From positions 62,001 to 126,000 of the forward strand of contig NZ_JAFBDQ010000006.1 in assembly GCF_016908315.1 (NCBI RefSeq): a stretch of 64,000 bases of DNA, in the 5' to 3' direction. This document shows, piece after piece, positions 40,809 through 49,169 of this stretch; position 1 is the first letter of the stretch; each line of letters begins with the position of its first letter. The DNA is from Halanaerobacter jeridensis (GTDB lineage: Bacteria > Bacillota > Halanaerobiia > Halobacteroidales > Halobacteroidaceae). The notes under the pieces were generated by a model. That model saw only the letters and a list, made by a program, of their open reading frames with translations, made no database searches and was not told the DNA's origin. Made by a program: the position numbers and the translations under genes.

Positions 40809-42377
40809 ATGATCAATCCAGGGATAATATATTTAATTGCTAGCATAATTTTATATATGAGTAAAGAAGAATGGCGTAAATATTTTGCTTTAATTACTGC
40901 AGTAAGTACGGGGATAATATTATTTGCTTTGCCCCAGGGCCAATATCTACAGCTGCCGTTTCTAGATTTTGAAATGATTCTATTAGAAGTTACAGCTGTT
41001 AATCGTTTCATAGGATTTATATTTGTATTCTTTAGTATTGCTGCTGTGATTTATGGGATTAATTTATTTAGCCGTAAGGATTATTGCTTGACTTATTTTT
41101 ATATCGGTAGTTCTTTAGCTATTATTTTTGTTGGTGATTTTTTCTCTTTCTATATTTGCTGGGAACTAATGACGATTAGTTCTTATTTTCTAATTTTCAA
41201 TAATCAGAAACCAGTCACAAGAGAGACTAGCTATTATTATTTTGTGATGCATTTAGTAGGAGCAATTAGTCTGTTATGGGGAATCTTGTTACATTATAGT
41301 GCAGTAGGAACTATGGCTCTAACTACAGTTAAAGTAGGGCTACCTTTCTTTATCTTAGCAGTGGCTATTAAATTAGCTTTTATTGGCTTTCATACTTGGT
41401 TACCTAAAACTTATGCTGAAACTCCATTTTATATTAGTGTGATATTATCAGCCTATACTACTAAAGTTGGGGTTTATAGTTTTTATAAATTATTAGGAAG
41501 TAGACAATATTTGGCTTATGCTGGGATAGTAACGGCAGTAATTGGTGTTTTATTAGCATTAAGCCAAACCAAAGTGCGAAAATTATTATCTTATCATATT
41601 ATCAGCCAAATTGGATATATGATTGTTGGTTTAAGCGTAGGAACAGCTATTGGAAAAAAGGGAGGATTACTGCATTTAGCAAATAATATTTTGTATAAAG
41701 GATTATTATTTATGATAATTGGAGCAGTAATTTATTCTACAAAAGGAGAAGAGGATTTAATCAATTTAGGTAGTTTATTTAAAAAATTACCGTATACAAC
41801 TGTATACGTTATTATAGCTGCTGTTTCTATCGCAGGAATTCCATTTTTTAACGGTCACATCAGTAAATTGTTACTGAAAAAAGGAACTAATGATCCAATA
41901 TTAGTGTGGGGGATGTATATAGCTGCAATTGGAACTTCATTATCCTTTTTAAAAATACTTTATTTTGGTTTTTTTAAATCAGCAGAGCAAGAAATAGAGA
42001 CCAAACAACGGCCAACAAAAGGAATGCTAGTGGGGATGGGTTTGTTAGCTGCTGCTTGTTTAATCATTGGTCTTAGACCACAACTTTTATTACAAATATT
42101 AGGTGGAGTTAAAAAGGAAGTTAATTATTTTTCATTACATTATTTATGGGTAGGACTACAGCCAACTCTATTAGCAGCAATCTTATTAAAACTAGCTTAT
42201 CAGTGGGTTAAACCTCAACCCCATAAAAGTCATCCCTTTGATTTATATAAATTATTAGGGAGAGGTTTTAATTATTTTGGTAGTAAATTAAGCCAGTGGC
42301 ATAATGGTAATTTACAGCGTTATATATTATGGATTTTAACGGCATTAGTATTGTTGTGGGGACAGGCGCTAATATAG
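40809..42377 (+). CDS. Third large antiporter subunit (NuoL/MrpA-like)
   Basis: 522 residues with about 13-14 membrane segments and a longer, basic C-terminus (KPQPHKSHPFDLYKLLGRGF). The channel Glu is in FYICWELMTISSYFLIFNNQ, the lysine in LAVAIKLAFIGFHTWLPKTY, and LLSYHIISQIGYMIVGLSVG follows. It is more diverged than the two upstream copies and may take the place of the MrpA large domain, the DUF4040 part being a separate gene. It starts 2 nt after the preceding stop, with GGGGGG as ribosome site. It closes the operon. Confidence 0.85.
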   Translation: MINPGIIYLIASIILYMSKEEWRKYFALITAVSTGIILFALPQGQYLQLPFLDFEMILLEVTAVNRFIGFIFVFFSIAAVIYGINLFSRKDYCLTYFYIGSSLAIIFVGDFFSFYICWELMTISSYFLIFNNQKPVTRETSYYYFVMHLVGAISLLWGILLHYSAVGTMALTTVKVGLPFFILAVAIKLAFIGFHTWLPKTYAETPFYISVILSAYTTKVGVYSFYKLLGSRQYLAYAGIVTAVIGVLLALSQTKVRKLLSYHIISQIGYMIVGLSVGTAIGKKGGLLHLANNILYKGLLFMIIGAVIYSTKGEEDLINLGSLFKKLPYTTVYVIIAAVSIAGIPFFNGHISKLLLKKGTNDPILVWGMYIAAIGTSLSFLKILYFGFFKSAEQEIETKQRPTKGMLVGMGLLAAACLIIGLRPQLLLQILGGVKKEVNYFSLHYLWVGLQPTLLAAILLKLAYQWVKPQPHKSHPFDLYKLLGRGFNYFGSKLSQWHNGNLQRYILWILTALVLLWGQALI

Positions 42378-42379
42378 TA

Positions 42380-42520
42380 AGGATAGTAAAGAGTAAGAAG
42401 TGAAGAGTGAAGAAAAAGAAAACAGTATGACAGTTAAAGTCAAAATCAAAAGATTAAATTCTTTTTTATTTTTTCTGGTCACTCTTTACTCTTCACTAAT
42501 TACTATTCTTACTGTTTTTT
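42380..42520. repeat. Imperfect inverted repeat of AGTGAAGAGTAAAG-type sequence
   Basis: The left arm (about 42380-42430: AGTAAAGAGTAAGAAGTGAA..) and right arm (about 42470-42518: ..CTTTACTCTTCACTAATTAC) are imperfect reverse complements. Similar words build the block at 47606-47866. It lies between the convergent Mrp operon and the UppS-like gene, and may also end both transcripts. Confidence 0.55.
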
Positions 42521-43168
42521 TTACCCTCCTAAAGTAATATCCTGTTGCTTATACCATTCTAAGGCCTTATAAAAATCTTCTGGGGCAAAGTCGGGCCAAT
42601 ATTTATCAACAACATAAAAATCTGCATAAACTGATTGAGCTGGTAAGAACCCACTCAATCTCCGTCGACTCCCCCAGCGTATAATTAGATCAATTCGAGA
42701 GATTTGTTTTGATTTCAAAGTTGAAATTATTCCTTTTTTAGATTGCTTTTCATTTTCTTCTAAATTACTTAAATCCCAATGCCAACCGTAATTAACTAAA
42801 AAGTTAACTTTGATTCCACCACTACCAAAAGTAGTTCTTTTTTCTGTATAAGGTAATAATTCTTGAGGGAATTTAGGAGATTCGGTATTGCCGACCACTA
42901 ATAAATCTGCATCTTCTTCTGCAATCATTTTAACTGCTTCTACACAAGCTTTAGTAAAAGCCTGTGTCTGCACATTTTTTCTTTTAGTATTATCCATTGT
43001 AAAACCATAATAAGTTAATTCCTCTACGCCTGTCTTTTGACATAGTTTTAATAATTGTAGACTGGGAGCTAGTCCATAGATATAGCCATCTTCTTTATTT
43101 AATCCATTTTTTTCAGCCCATCTGCGATTGCCATCAGGAATAACTCCGATATGTTGGGGAAAACTCAT
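42521..43168 (-). CDS. Undecaprenyl diphosphate synthase-like (cis-prenyltransferase) protein
   Basis: 215 residues, shorter than the usual 240-260 of UppS. The catalytic PDGNRRWAEKNG is intact at residues 11-22, and the pyrophosphate-binding IIRWGSRRRLSGFLPAQ and the closing YADFYVVDKYWPDF are recognisable. The middle (residues about 70-130) is diverged and shortened, and FxxSTEN reads FTMDNTKR. It probably condenses isopentenyl diphosphate onto an allylic substrate, but chain length and role are open; it may be a secondary paralogue and not the cell's main UppS. GAGGTGG precedes the ATG. Confidence 0.78.
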   Translation of the reverse strand: MSFPQHIGVIPDGNRRWAEKNGLNKEDGYIYGLAPSLQLLKLCQKTGVEELTYYGFTMDNTKRKNVQTQAFTKACVEAVKMIAEEDADLLVVGNTESPKFPQELLPYTEKRTTFGSGGIKVNFLVNYGWHWDLSNLEENEKQSKKGIISTLKSKQISRIDLIIRWGSRRRLSGFLPAQSVYADFYVVDKYWPDFAPEDFYKALEWYKQQDITLGG

Positions 43169-43411
43169 TTTACCACCTCATTTAGTAAGTTGTTAATTAT
43201 TATTAACTTAATTACGCATAATAATTCCTCTAATAGCAAATAATTTGCTTTAATAAATTAATTGATAAGATAATTAGACAAACCAGCATTGAGTAGATAT
43301 AATATAGACCTAGTAGAAAATAGACAAAGATATTTAATTAATTTAGAAAGTAATTATATTTTGTAGCATATAATCTAATAAATAATAATAGTAGATTATC
43401 AAAACAGGAGA

Positions 43412-44070
43412 GTGGTTTTTATTTTAAGAAAACAAAGACCAGAAGAATTAGAAGAATATATTGAAAGAGAAATTTTAACTTCTTATCATGACTTTGATAA
43501 AGCACATGATCTATCACATGTAAAAAATGTAATTGATTATGCTCTTGAATTAGGAAGTGAGTTTGAAGAGATAAATCAGGATATAGTGTATACTGCAGCA
43601 GCTTATCATGATTTGGGATTGAGTCATAGTAGAGAGAAACATCATCAGTATTCAGCCCAAATAGTTAAAGAAGATCAACAATTACAAAAGTATTTTAGCG
43701 AGCAGGAGATTGAGATTATAAGTGATGCTTGCTATCACCACCGCTCTAGTTCAGAGGAAAAAGCAGAAAGATTGACTAGTCAAATTGTAGCCGATGCTGA
43801 TAGTATGGATGGGTTAACAATTGAGCGGATGATTATTCGAGCTTGGAAAATTATGAAGATAAATCAATATCAGAACTTTATGATAATATGTATCAACATT
43901 TAATTAGTAAATATGGGAAGAAAGGTTATGCTTATCAGTCTCTTTATTTAAAGGAGACTAAGGAGTTATTTGCTGAAGAAATAAAAAGGGCCCAGAGAAC
44001 TTTGGCCCAGAAGAATAAATTTAAAAGTTTATTTAAGTCTTTAATTCAAAAGAAAGAAATTGAAATATAA
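43412..44070 (+). pseudogene. HD-domain phosphohydrolase, interrupted by a one-base frameshift
   Basis: The first frame (43412-43903) encodes an HD domain: AHDLSHVKNVIDYALELG, AAYHDLGLSHS, and VADADSMDGLTIERMIIRAW. The natural continuation lies in the next frame from about 43845 (NYEDKSISELYDNMYQHLIS, then KYGKKGYAYQSLYLKET) to 44070. Adding one A to the AAAA run at 43847-43850 would restore a single protein of about 219 residues. So it is a recent pseudogene, a sequencing error, or less likely a -1 recoding site. The start is also unclear: the GTG at 43412 is only 1 nt from AGGAG; ATT at 43421 would be better spaced. Confidence 0.75.
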
Positions 44071-44097
44071 AAAAAGTGGGCATTGAGCCCACTTTTT
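44071..44097. terminator. Bidirectional rho-independent terminator
   Basis: AAAAAGTGGGC pairs with GCCCACTTTTT around ATTGA; it lies between the HD gene and the convergent metF. Confidence 0.9.
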
Positions 44098-44145
44098 TAT
44101 CTTTATAGTCTTTGTGATGAAAGCTGAATACTTAATTCTGACAGC

Positions 44146-45006
44146 TTATTTAATCCCTTCTAAAATATGCAGTAATACATCCGATCTTTTAGCAGACATA
44201 ATATGAATACCATCGATTTTAGAGTGGGCTTTTTTTAGGAATTCTTGTGCTATTTTAACTCCTTCTTCAGCTCCTTGATCTTTCATTCGTGTAATTATAC
44301 TATCAGGGATTTTAATACCAGGGACATTAGAGTCTAAATAATTAGCCATTTTAAAACTTGTTAATGGTAAAATACCAATAAGAATTGGTACATCTAAATG
44401 CTCTGTTTTGGATAAAAAGTTATCCATAGTTTCTAAATCATAAGCAGGCTGGGTTTGAATAAAATCTGCTCCAGCAGAAACTTTTGTTTCTAATCTAGCA
44501 ATTTCTTCATCTAAATCATCTGCACCTAAGTTAGCTGCTGTAGCAACAGTTAGATCAGTATCTCCAGTTAATTGATTATTATTATGATCATAACCTTGAT
44601 TTAAATTTTGTACTATTTCAATAATTCCAATAGAATTGGTATCAAAAACAGGGCTGGCTTCAGGATGATCCCCAGCAGTAGGATCATCACCAGTAATAGC
44701 TAATATATTTTTTATTCCGAGCTGTGAAGCACCTAATAAATCACCCTGCAGAGCAATAATATTTTTATCTCTACAAGTGATATGAGGAATAGTTTCCATT
44801 CCGGTTTTATCTTCAATTAGATGGGCAGCCATAATAGAACTCATCTTCATTTTAGCCATAGGGGAATCACAGACATTGATTGCATCTACTGTACCTGTCA
44901 ATTCTTCTGCAATTTGATAAATCTCTGTTAAATCAGTTCCCTTAGGTGGCGTAATTTCACCTGTAATAATAAAATCTTTATGTTGTAATTTTTCTTTTAA
45001 GTTCAT
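44146..45006 (-). CDS. metF: Methylenetetrahydrofolate reductase
   Basis: 286 residues, the bacterial MetF length. The TIM-barrel start FIITGEITPPKGTDLTEIY, with the catalytic Glu, is followed by VDAINVCDSPMAKMKMSSIM, HITCRDKN, ILAITGDDPTAGDHPEASPV, FIQTQPAYDLETM and GILPLTSFKMANYL. It reduces methylene-THF to methyl-THF, the methyl donor for MetH. It is the last gene of the minus-strand S-box operon (activation domain, metH, metF), 182 nt after metH; a solo hairpin with IS-end-like sequence lies in that gap. Confidence 0.92.
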   Translation of the reverse strand: MNLKEKLQHKDFIITGEITPPKGTDLTEIYQIAEELTGTVDAINVCDSPMAKMKMSSIMAAHLIEDKTGMETIPHITCRDKNIIALQGDLLGASQLGIKNILAITGDDPTAGDHPEASPVFDTNSIGIIEIVQNLNQGYDHNNNQLTGDTDLTVATAANLGADDLDEEIARLETKVSAGADFIQTQPAYDLETMDNFLSKTEHLDVPILIGILPLTSFKMANYLDSNVPGIKIPDSIITRMKDQGAEEGVKIAQEFLKKAHSKIDGIHIMSAKRSDVLLHILEGIK

Positions 45007-45062
45007 AGTAATCTCCCTTCCTCACTACTCATTGTTTATTAGTTATAATTGTTTCTATACTT

Positions 45063-45127
45063 CCGTGTTTTTACCTACGGGTTCATTAGTAGAACCCTTC
45101 GTGGCAAGCCCAGTACGAAAAACACTT
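45063..45127. repeat. Solo hairpin resembling an IS200/IS605 end
   Basis: TTCGTGGCAAGCC and ACGAA (about 45099-45119) form a bulged hairpin; TGGCAAGCCCA is nearly the GGGCAAGCCCA of the IS ends at 21.2 and 23.1 kb. A second stem GGGTTC / GAACCC (45080-45096) and outer arms GTGTTTTT / AAAAACAC surround it. It contains no gene. Confidence 0.5.
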
Positions 45128-45188
45128 CATTTATTGCTAAATTAGGCAGTCAAGCTGGATGCAGCTCTTTTTTGTAAATGCGTACTAG

Positions 45189-47594
45189 CTAAACTAGCTT
45201 TTGCGCTTTTTTTACTGCTTGAACTGCATTATCAGAATAGTGGGCTCCGATATTATTAGCATATTCTTCAGTTACTACTGCTCCTCCAACCATAACTTTT
45301 ATATCAGGGCCAACTTCTTTTAACTTTTGCGTTATTTCTTTCATCCGCGGCATTGTAGTTGTCATTAAAGCACTTAAACAAATAATATCTGCATTTTCAT
45401 CTAGGGCAGAGGAGATGATTTGATCATTACTTACATCTTTACCTAAATCAACAATAGCAAAGCCGTTATTTTCAAGCATGACTTTAACTATATTCTTACC
45501 AATATCATGCACATCTCCTTTAACTGTAGCCATAATAATTTTTCCTGCACTTTCTTGGGATTGTTGTTCTTCTAAAATAGGGCGTAATTTAGAAAAAGCT
45601 TTTTTCATTACTTCAGCAGCCATCATTAATTGTGGTAAGAAATAAGTCCCTTCATCATATTTATCGCCTACTTCTTTAATACCGGGAATCAAACCTTCGT
45701 TAATGATATCTAAAGCTGGATAATTTTCAAGGGCCAATTCAATATGATTTAATATATTTTCTTGATCACCATTTAAAACTGTAGCATGTATTTTATCTAA
45801 TGGATCTTGAGATTCATCTTCTTGTGCAGTAGTAGTTTCTTCTGGTTTAGAATTATCTTCTTGGCCGGCAAATTCATCTAAATATCTACTTCCTGCTGGA
45901 TCACGATTTACTAAGAAATCACTAGCTAGAAGTGCAGATTTCATATTTTCATCAGTGGGATCCATAATTGGAGCATTTAAACCTGCTTCAATAGCCATTG
46001 CTAAAAAGGAAGTATTAACTTGATGACGTTCAGGAAGTCCATAAGAGATATTACTAACTCCTAAAACTGTCGCTAACCCAAGTTCTTCTTTGATTAACCG
46101 AATGGCTTTAATTGTTTCTAAAACTTTTTCTTGTTCTGCACTAGCTGCTAGAGTTAAGGTATCAATTAGAATATTTTCTTTACTAATCCCGTAATCTTCA
46201 GCAGTAGCTACAATTTTTTTAGCAACTTCTAATCTTTGCTGGGCAGTATCGGGAATGCCATCTTCATCTAAAGTTAAACCAAGAACTGCCGCACCATATT
46301 TTTTTGCTAAGGGAAGTACTTTATTCAAACTAGAATCTTCTCCAGTTACAGAATTAATTAATGGTTTACCAACTACATTTTGCAGTCCAGCTTCTAATGC
46401 TTCCTGATTAGTAGTATCAATAGTAATTGGCAAATCAGTAGCATTTTGTACTGTAGTAACAGCTTGTTTCATTAATTGAGCCTGATCAACTTCTGGAACT
46501 CCCATATTAACATCAAGAATATCGGCTCCAGCTTGAGCTTGTTTACTGGCTTCAGTACTAACTAACTCTAGTGATCCATTTTTAAGTTGTTCGGAAAATT
46601 TATCGCGACCGCTGGGATTGATCCGTTCTCCAATCATCCGTGTAGGATGTTGATCACTGATTGTAACTCTTTGCGACCGACTTGCTAAAACTGTAGTAGA
46701 ATCTTTTTCTTTTGGCTGTGGTTTTAATCCTTTAACTTTATCTTGTAATTGTCTGATATATTCTGGAGTAGAACCACAACAACCGCCAATTACATTAATT
46801 CCTGCTGCAATAAACTGCGGGGCATAAGAGACCATTTCTTGAGCCTGCATTGGAAAAATTGTTTCATTATTTTCATCAAGTTCTGGTAAACCAGCATTTG
46901 GTTCAACAGATAACCGAGCAGAAGTGTCTTGATTCATTTTCTGAATAACTTCCAATAAACCTTCCGGCCCCATACTACAATTAGCCCCAATCACATCAGC
47001 ACCAATAGCATCAAGTACTTCAATAGCAGTTACTGGATCAGTCCCAGTCATTGTTTTTAGACTATCTTCATAAGTTAAATGACAGATAACTGGAAGGTCA
47101 GTTGTTTCTTTAACAGCAATTAAAGCTGCTCTAGCTTCCTGTAGATCAGTCATTGTTTCTATATTAATTAAATCTACGCCGGCAGCTTCTAAGATTTGTG
47201 CCTGTTCAGCAAAAGCAGTATAAGCTGCTTGAAAGGGAAAGTCCCCCATTGGTTCAATTAATTTTCCTGTTGGTCCCATCGAAGCAGCAACTAATGTATC
47301 TTCTTTGGCAGCACCTTGGGCCAACTTCACGGCTTGCGTATTAATCTCTTTTACTTGATTTCCTAAATCATACTCATTAAGTTTAATTCTCGTCCCACCA
47401 AAAGTATTAGTTTGGATAATATCACTACCAGCCTCAACATAAGATTGATGAACTGACTGCACAATTTCAGGCTGATCGAGGTTTAATTTTTCGGGACATT
47501 CTCCTACCTCTAATCCTTTATTATGTAATTCAGTTCCCATTGCACCATCGAGAACTAATATTTCTTCTTCTAATCTCTCTAAAAATCTATTCAT
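45189..47594 (-). CDS. metH: Cobalamin-dependent methionine synthase, short form without activation domain
   Basis: 801 residues. Domains in order: homocysteine-binding (1-290; LVLDGAMGTELHNKG, GANCSMGPEG and INVIGGCCGSTPEYI give the zinc cysteines), pterin-binding (about 315-575; RMIGERINPSGRDKF, ADILDVNMGVPEVD), the B12 cap (about 600-680), and the B12 domain (680-801; KGDVHDIGKNIVKVML with the cobalt-binding His). The reactivation domain found in E. coli MetH is absent; it is encoded as a separate protein upstream (47868-48542). It transfers the methyl group of methyl-THF to homocysteine. It is controlled by the S-box. Confidence 0.93.
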   Translation of the reverse strand: MNRFLERLEEEILVLDGAMGTELHNKGLEVGECPEKLNLDQPEIVQSVHQSYVEAGSDIIQTNTFGGTRIKLNEYDLGNQVKEINTQAVKLAQGAAKEDTLVAASMGPTGKLIEPMGDFPFQAAYTAFAEQAQILEAAGVDLINIETMTDLQEARAALIAVKETTDLPVICHLTYEDSLKTMTGTDPVTAIEVLDAIGADVIGANCSMGPEGLLEVIQKMNQDTSARLSVEPNAGLPELDENNETIFPMQAQEMVSYAPQFIAAGINVIGGCCGSTPEYIRQLQDKVKGLKPQPKEKDSTTVLASRSQRVTISDQHPTRMIGERINPSGRDKFSEQLKNGSLELVSTEASKQAQAGADILDVNMGVPEVDQAQLMKQAVTTVQNATDLPITIDTTNQEALEAGLQNVVGKPLINSVTGEDSSLNKVLPLAKKYGAAVLGLTLDEDGIPDTAQQRLEVAKKIVATAEDYGISKENILIDTLTLAASAEQEKVLETIKAIRLIKEELGLATVLGVSNISYGLPERHQVNTSFLAMAIEAGLNAPIMDPTDENMKSALLASDFLVNRDPAGSRYLDEFAGQEDNSKPEETTTAQEDESQDPLDKIHATVLNGDQENILNHIELALENYPALDIINEGLIPGIKEVGDKYDEGTYFLPQLMMAAEVMKKAFSKLRPILEEQQSQESAGKIIMATVKGDVHDIGKNIVKVMLENNGFAIVDLGKDVSNDQIISSALDENADIICLSALMTTTMPRMKEITQKLKEVGPDIKVMVGGAVVTEEYANNIGAHYSDNAVQAVKKAQKLV

Positions 47595-47605
47595 CTGCTC
47601 AATAC

Positions 47606-47866
47606 TCCCTTCTAGTAAGAATAGTAACTAGTAATTAGTGACAAGTGAAGAGTAAAAAATCAGAAAAACAGTAGTAAATAACCATAAACTACAAAATAAA
47701 AAATAGTTTTAAACTTGAGCTCCTTTTATTACTAAATAAGTCTTTTTCTTATTTACTATATTTTGGGTTTTCTGTGTTTTATTTGAGCTCTTTACTGATC
47801 ACTTGTTACTCATTACTAATTAATCTTTACTCTTCACTGATCACTTGTTACTGATCACTAATATTT
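47606..47866. repeat. Imperfect inverted repeat block of AGTGATCAGTAA / AGTGAAGAGTAA-type sequence
   Basis: The left arm (about 47612-47660: AGTAAGAATAGTAACTAGTA..) and right arm (about 47780-47864) are imperfect reverse complements; the right arm holds the 20-nt word ACTCTTCACTGATCACTTGT and variants of it. Words are shared with the 42.4-kb block. It separates the activation-domain gene from metH and contains no gene. Confidence 0.55.
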
Positions 47867-47867
47867 A

Positions 47868-48542
47868 TTATTTATAAATACAAGTATCATAATCACAATT
47901 AGCACAATCAAAATCACACTGCGGTTGAACTGTGCTTTCTTCTGTACCCAAACCAATTAGGGCAGTGATTGATTTTTGTGGAATTAATAAAAAACTATCA
48001 TTGCATTTAATCCCCAGTTCTTGGCCCTGAACCAGCTTTAATAACTGTGGTTGAATATCTAAATCTAAATCACCATAGCCGGGGCTGTAGCGCATAGTTA
48101 AAGAGGGGAGGCCAATTTCTTCTGCTTCTGCTTCAATTTGTGTTTGCAATTTATTAGCTGTCTCTTCAACGGCTATAGAACCTACTGCATCTAAAATAGT
48201 AGCTTTAGTTAATTGATCATCAGCAAATAACTGATTAACTCTTTCTTCTAATTGAGGGCCAATAGTTACTGCTAAGATGACTACTTGTTTTTGATTAGCT
48301 AATAATTCAGCAATATCTTGACTATAAAAGGATAAATCATTTTGACCCAAACTAAGTTTATCTGCTTGAATAGTTATATTTTCAAATCTTAAATAATTAC
48401 CACGTGGTTTAATAATTTCTTGTGCTTCATTAATAGCTTCAGTTATTAGTTCTTCTATCTGTGGATTAGATACTGTATGTTCTTGATAACCTAATTGTCG
48501 TTTGACTTCAGGTTTTGAAATGGTTGGATTTAACTGCTCCAT
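47868..48542 (-). CDS. Stand-alone B12-dependent methionine synthase activation-domain protein
   Basis: 224 residues. It matches the MetH activation domain: FENITIQADKLSL, TIGPQLEERVNQLF, LDAVGSIAVEETANKLQ, LTMRYSPGYGDLDLDIQ (the SAM-binding RxSPGYGD) and the closing LIPQKSITALIGLG. The C-terminus adds a cysteine cluster CDFDCANCDYDTC that could hold an Fe-S cluster or zinc. With SAM and a reductant it returns oxidised cob(II)alamin of MetH to the methylated form. It is the first gene of the S-box operon and complements the short MetH that lacks this domain. Confidence 0.9.
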   Translation of the reverse strand: MEQLNPTISKPEVKRQLGYQEHTVSNPQIEELITEAINEAQEIIKPRGNYLRFENITIQADKLSLGQNDLSFYSQDIAELLANQKQVVILAVTIGPQLEERVNQLFADDQLTKATILDAVGSIAVEETANKLQTQIEAEAEEIGLPSLTMRYSPGYGDLDLDIQPQLLKLVQGQELGIKCNDSFLLIPQKSITALIGLGTEESTVQPQCDFDCANCDYDTCIYK

Positions 48543-48567
48543 GCTAATCTCTCCTTAAAATAAACAA

Positions 48568-48600
48568 TAAAAAAACCCTCATTCTCTGAGAAGAAGAGGG
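48568..48600 (-). terminator. S-box attenuator (terminator)
   Basis: Read on the minus strand, CCCTCTTCTT pairs with GAATGAGGG (small bulges), followed by a run of seven T. The TCTGAGAG of the aptamer's 3' strand can pair with CTCAGAG in the terminator's left half, the usual antiterminator. Confidence 0.85.
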
Positions 48601-48611
48601 CAAATTTCCCC

Positions 48612-48724
48612 TTATCTCTCAGAAGATCTCTCTTCTGCAGGAGTTGGCACCACTGTAGTTGTACAAATCCCTACTGGTTGCCGGGCTTCATCGGGCCAGT
48701 CCCTCCACCACTCTGAATAAGGTA
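48612..48724 (-). promoter_or_regulatory. SAM-I (S-box) riboswitch
   Basis: On the minus strand the conserved parts appear in order: CAGAGTGGTGGAGGGACTGG, CCCGATGAAGCCCGGCAACC, GGTGCCAA, TCCTGCAG, and a closing stem with CTGAGAGATAAG. It precedes the methionine operon and an attenuator. SAM binding would stop transcription when methionine is plentiful. Confidence 0.95.
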
Positions 48725-48745
48725 AGTATTTAATTATTGTCTTCT

Positions 48746-48774
48746 ATTTTAACATTAATTTTATATTTTGTCAA
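48746..48774 (-). promoter_or_regulatory. Sigma-A-type promoter of the S-box operon
   Basis: On the minus strand: TTGACA (48774-48769), 17-nt spacer, TAAAAT (48751-48746), about 20 nt upstream of the S-box. Confidence 0.8.
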
Positions 48775-48851
48775 AAGAGAGAGCAGAGAAATAACTTGAG
48801 TAGAGCAAAACAATAATTCCGACATAAAAAAACAAAAAAATAAAAAAGCTA

Positions 48852-48880
48852 TTGACAATGATACGATAATTACCTATACT
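48852..48880 (+). promoter_or_regulatory. Sigma-A-type promoter of the alpha-galactoside locus
   Basis: TTGACA (48852-48857), 17-nt spacer, TATACT (48875-48880), a near-consensus promoter. The next gene starts at 49170, so the leader is about 280 nt long. Confidence 0.82.
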
Positions 48881-48949
48881 ATAAATATAAGATAAAAAAT
48901 AATTTATAAATTAGAAGTGGTTATAAGATAATATAATCCTCATAAGCCT

Positions 48950-49005
48950 CCACTGTACTCAGGGAAAAGTATATTTCTCAAGTGCTAGTGGTTTTTATTT
49001 TTTGG
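48950..49005 (+). terminator. Leader attenuator hairpin upstream of the sugar ABC genes
   Basis: CCACTGTACT (48950-48959) pairs with AGTGCTAGTGG (48981-48991, one bulged T), followed by TTTTTATTTTTT. It lies about 70-125 nt after the predicted transcription start, inside a 280-nt leader with no open gene, so it looks like conditional termination. I do not recognise the leader as a known riboswitch. Confidence 0.6.
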
Positions 49006-49169
49006 GACTTTATTTTTTAAATTAATTAAGTCTCTATTAATAAACTGTTAAATATAGCTAAGATTAATTTTAATTGCTAATTTAGTCTTTTTTTAAACCA
49101 CTTAATTTATTTGATTAATAAAGAATGGTTATTTTCCTGAGGTCTTAAAATTAAAAGGGGGTTTTATTA

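Noticed and set aside
43840-43860. Programmed -1 frameshift site in the HD gene
   Set aside because: The in-frame heptamer around AAAA does not fit the X-XXY-YYZ pattern and no strong downstream hairpin is close; a simple indel is more likely.
45135-45165. Terminator AGCTG / CAGCT plus T-run
   Set aside because: The T-run is on the plus strand, while both neighbouring genes (metH, metF) read on the minus strand, so it has no obvious transcript to end.
48881-48990. Purine riboswitch in the sugar-locus leader
   Set aside because: It has an ATAATCCTCATAA-like stretch but lacks the conserved core (GTTTCTACC) and the P1 closing strand.
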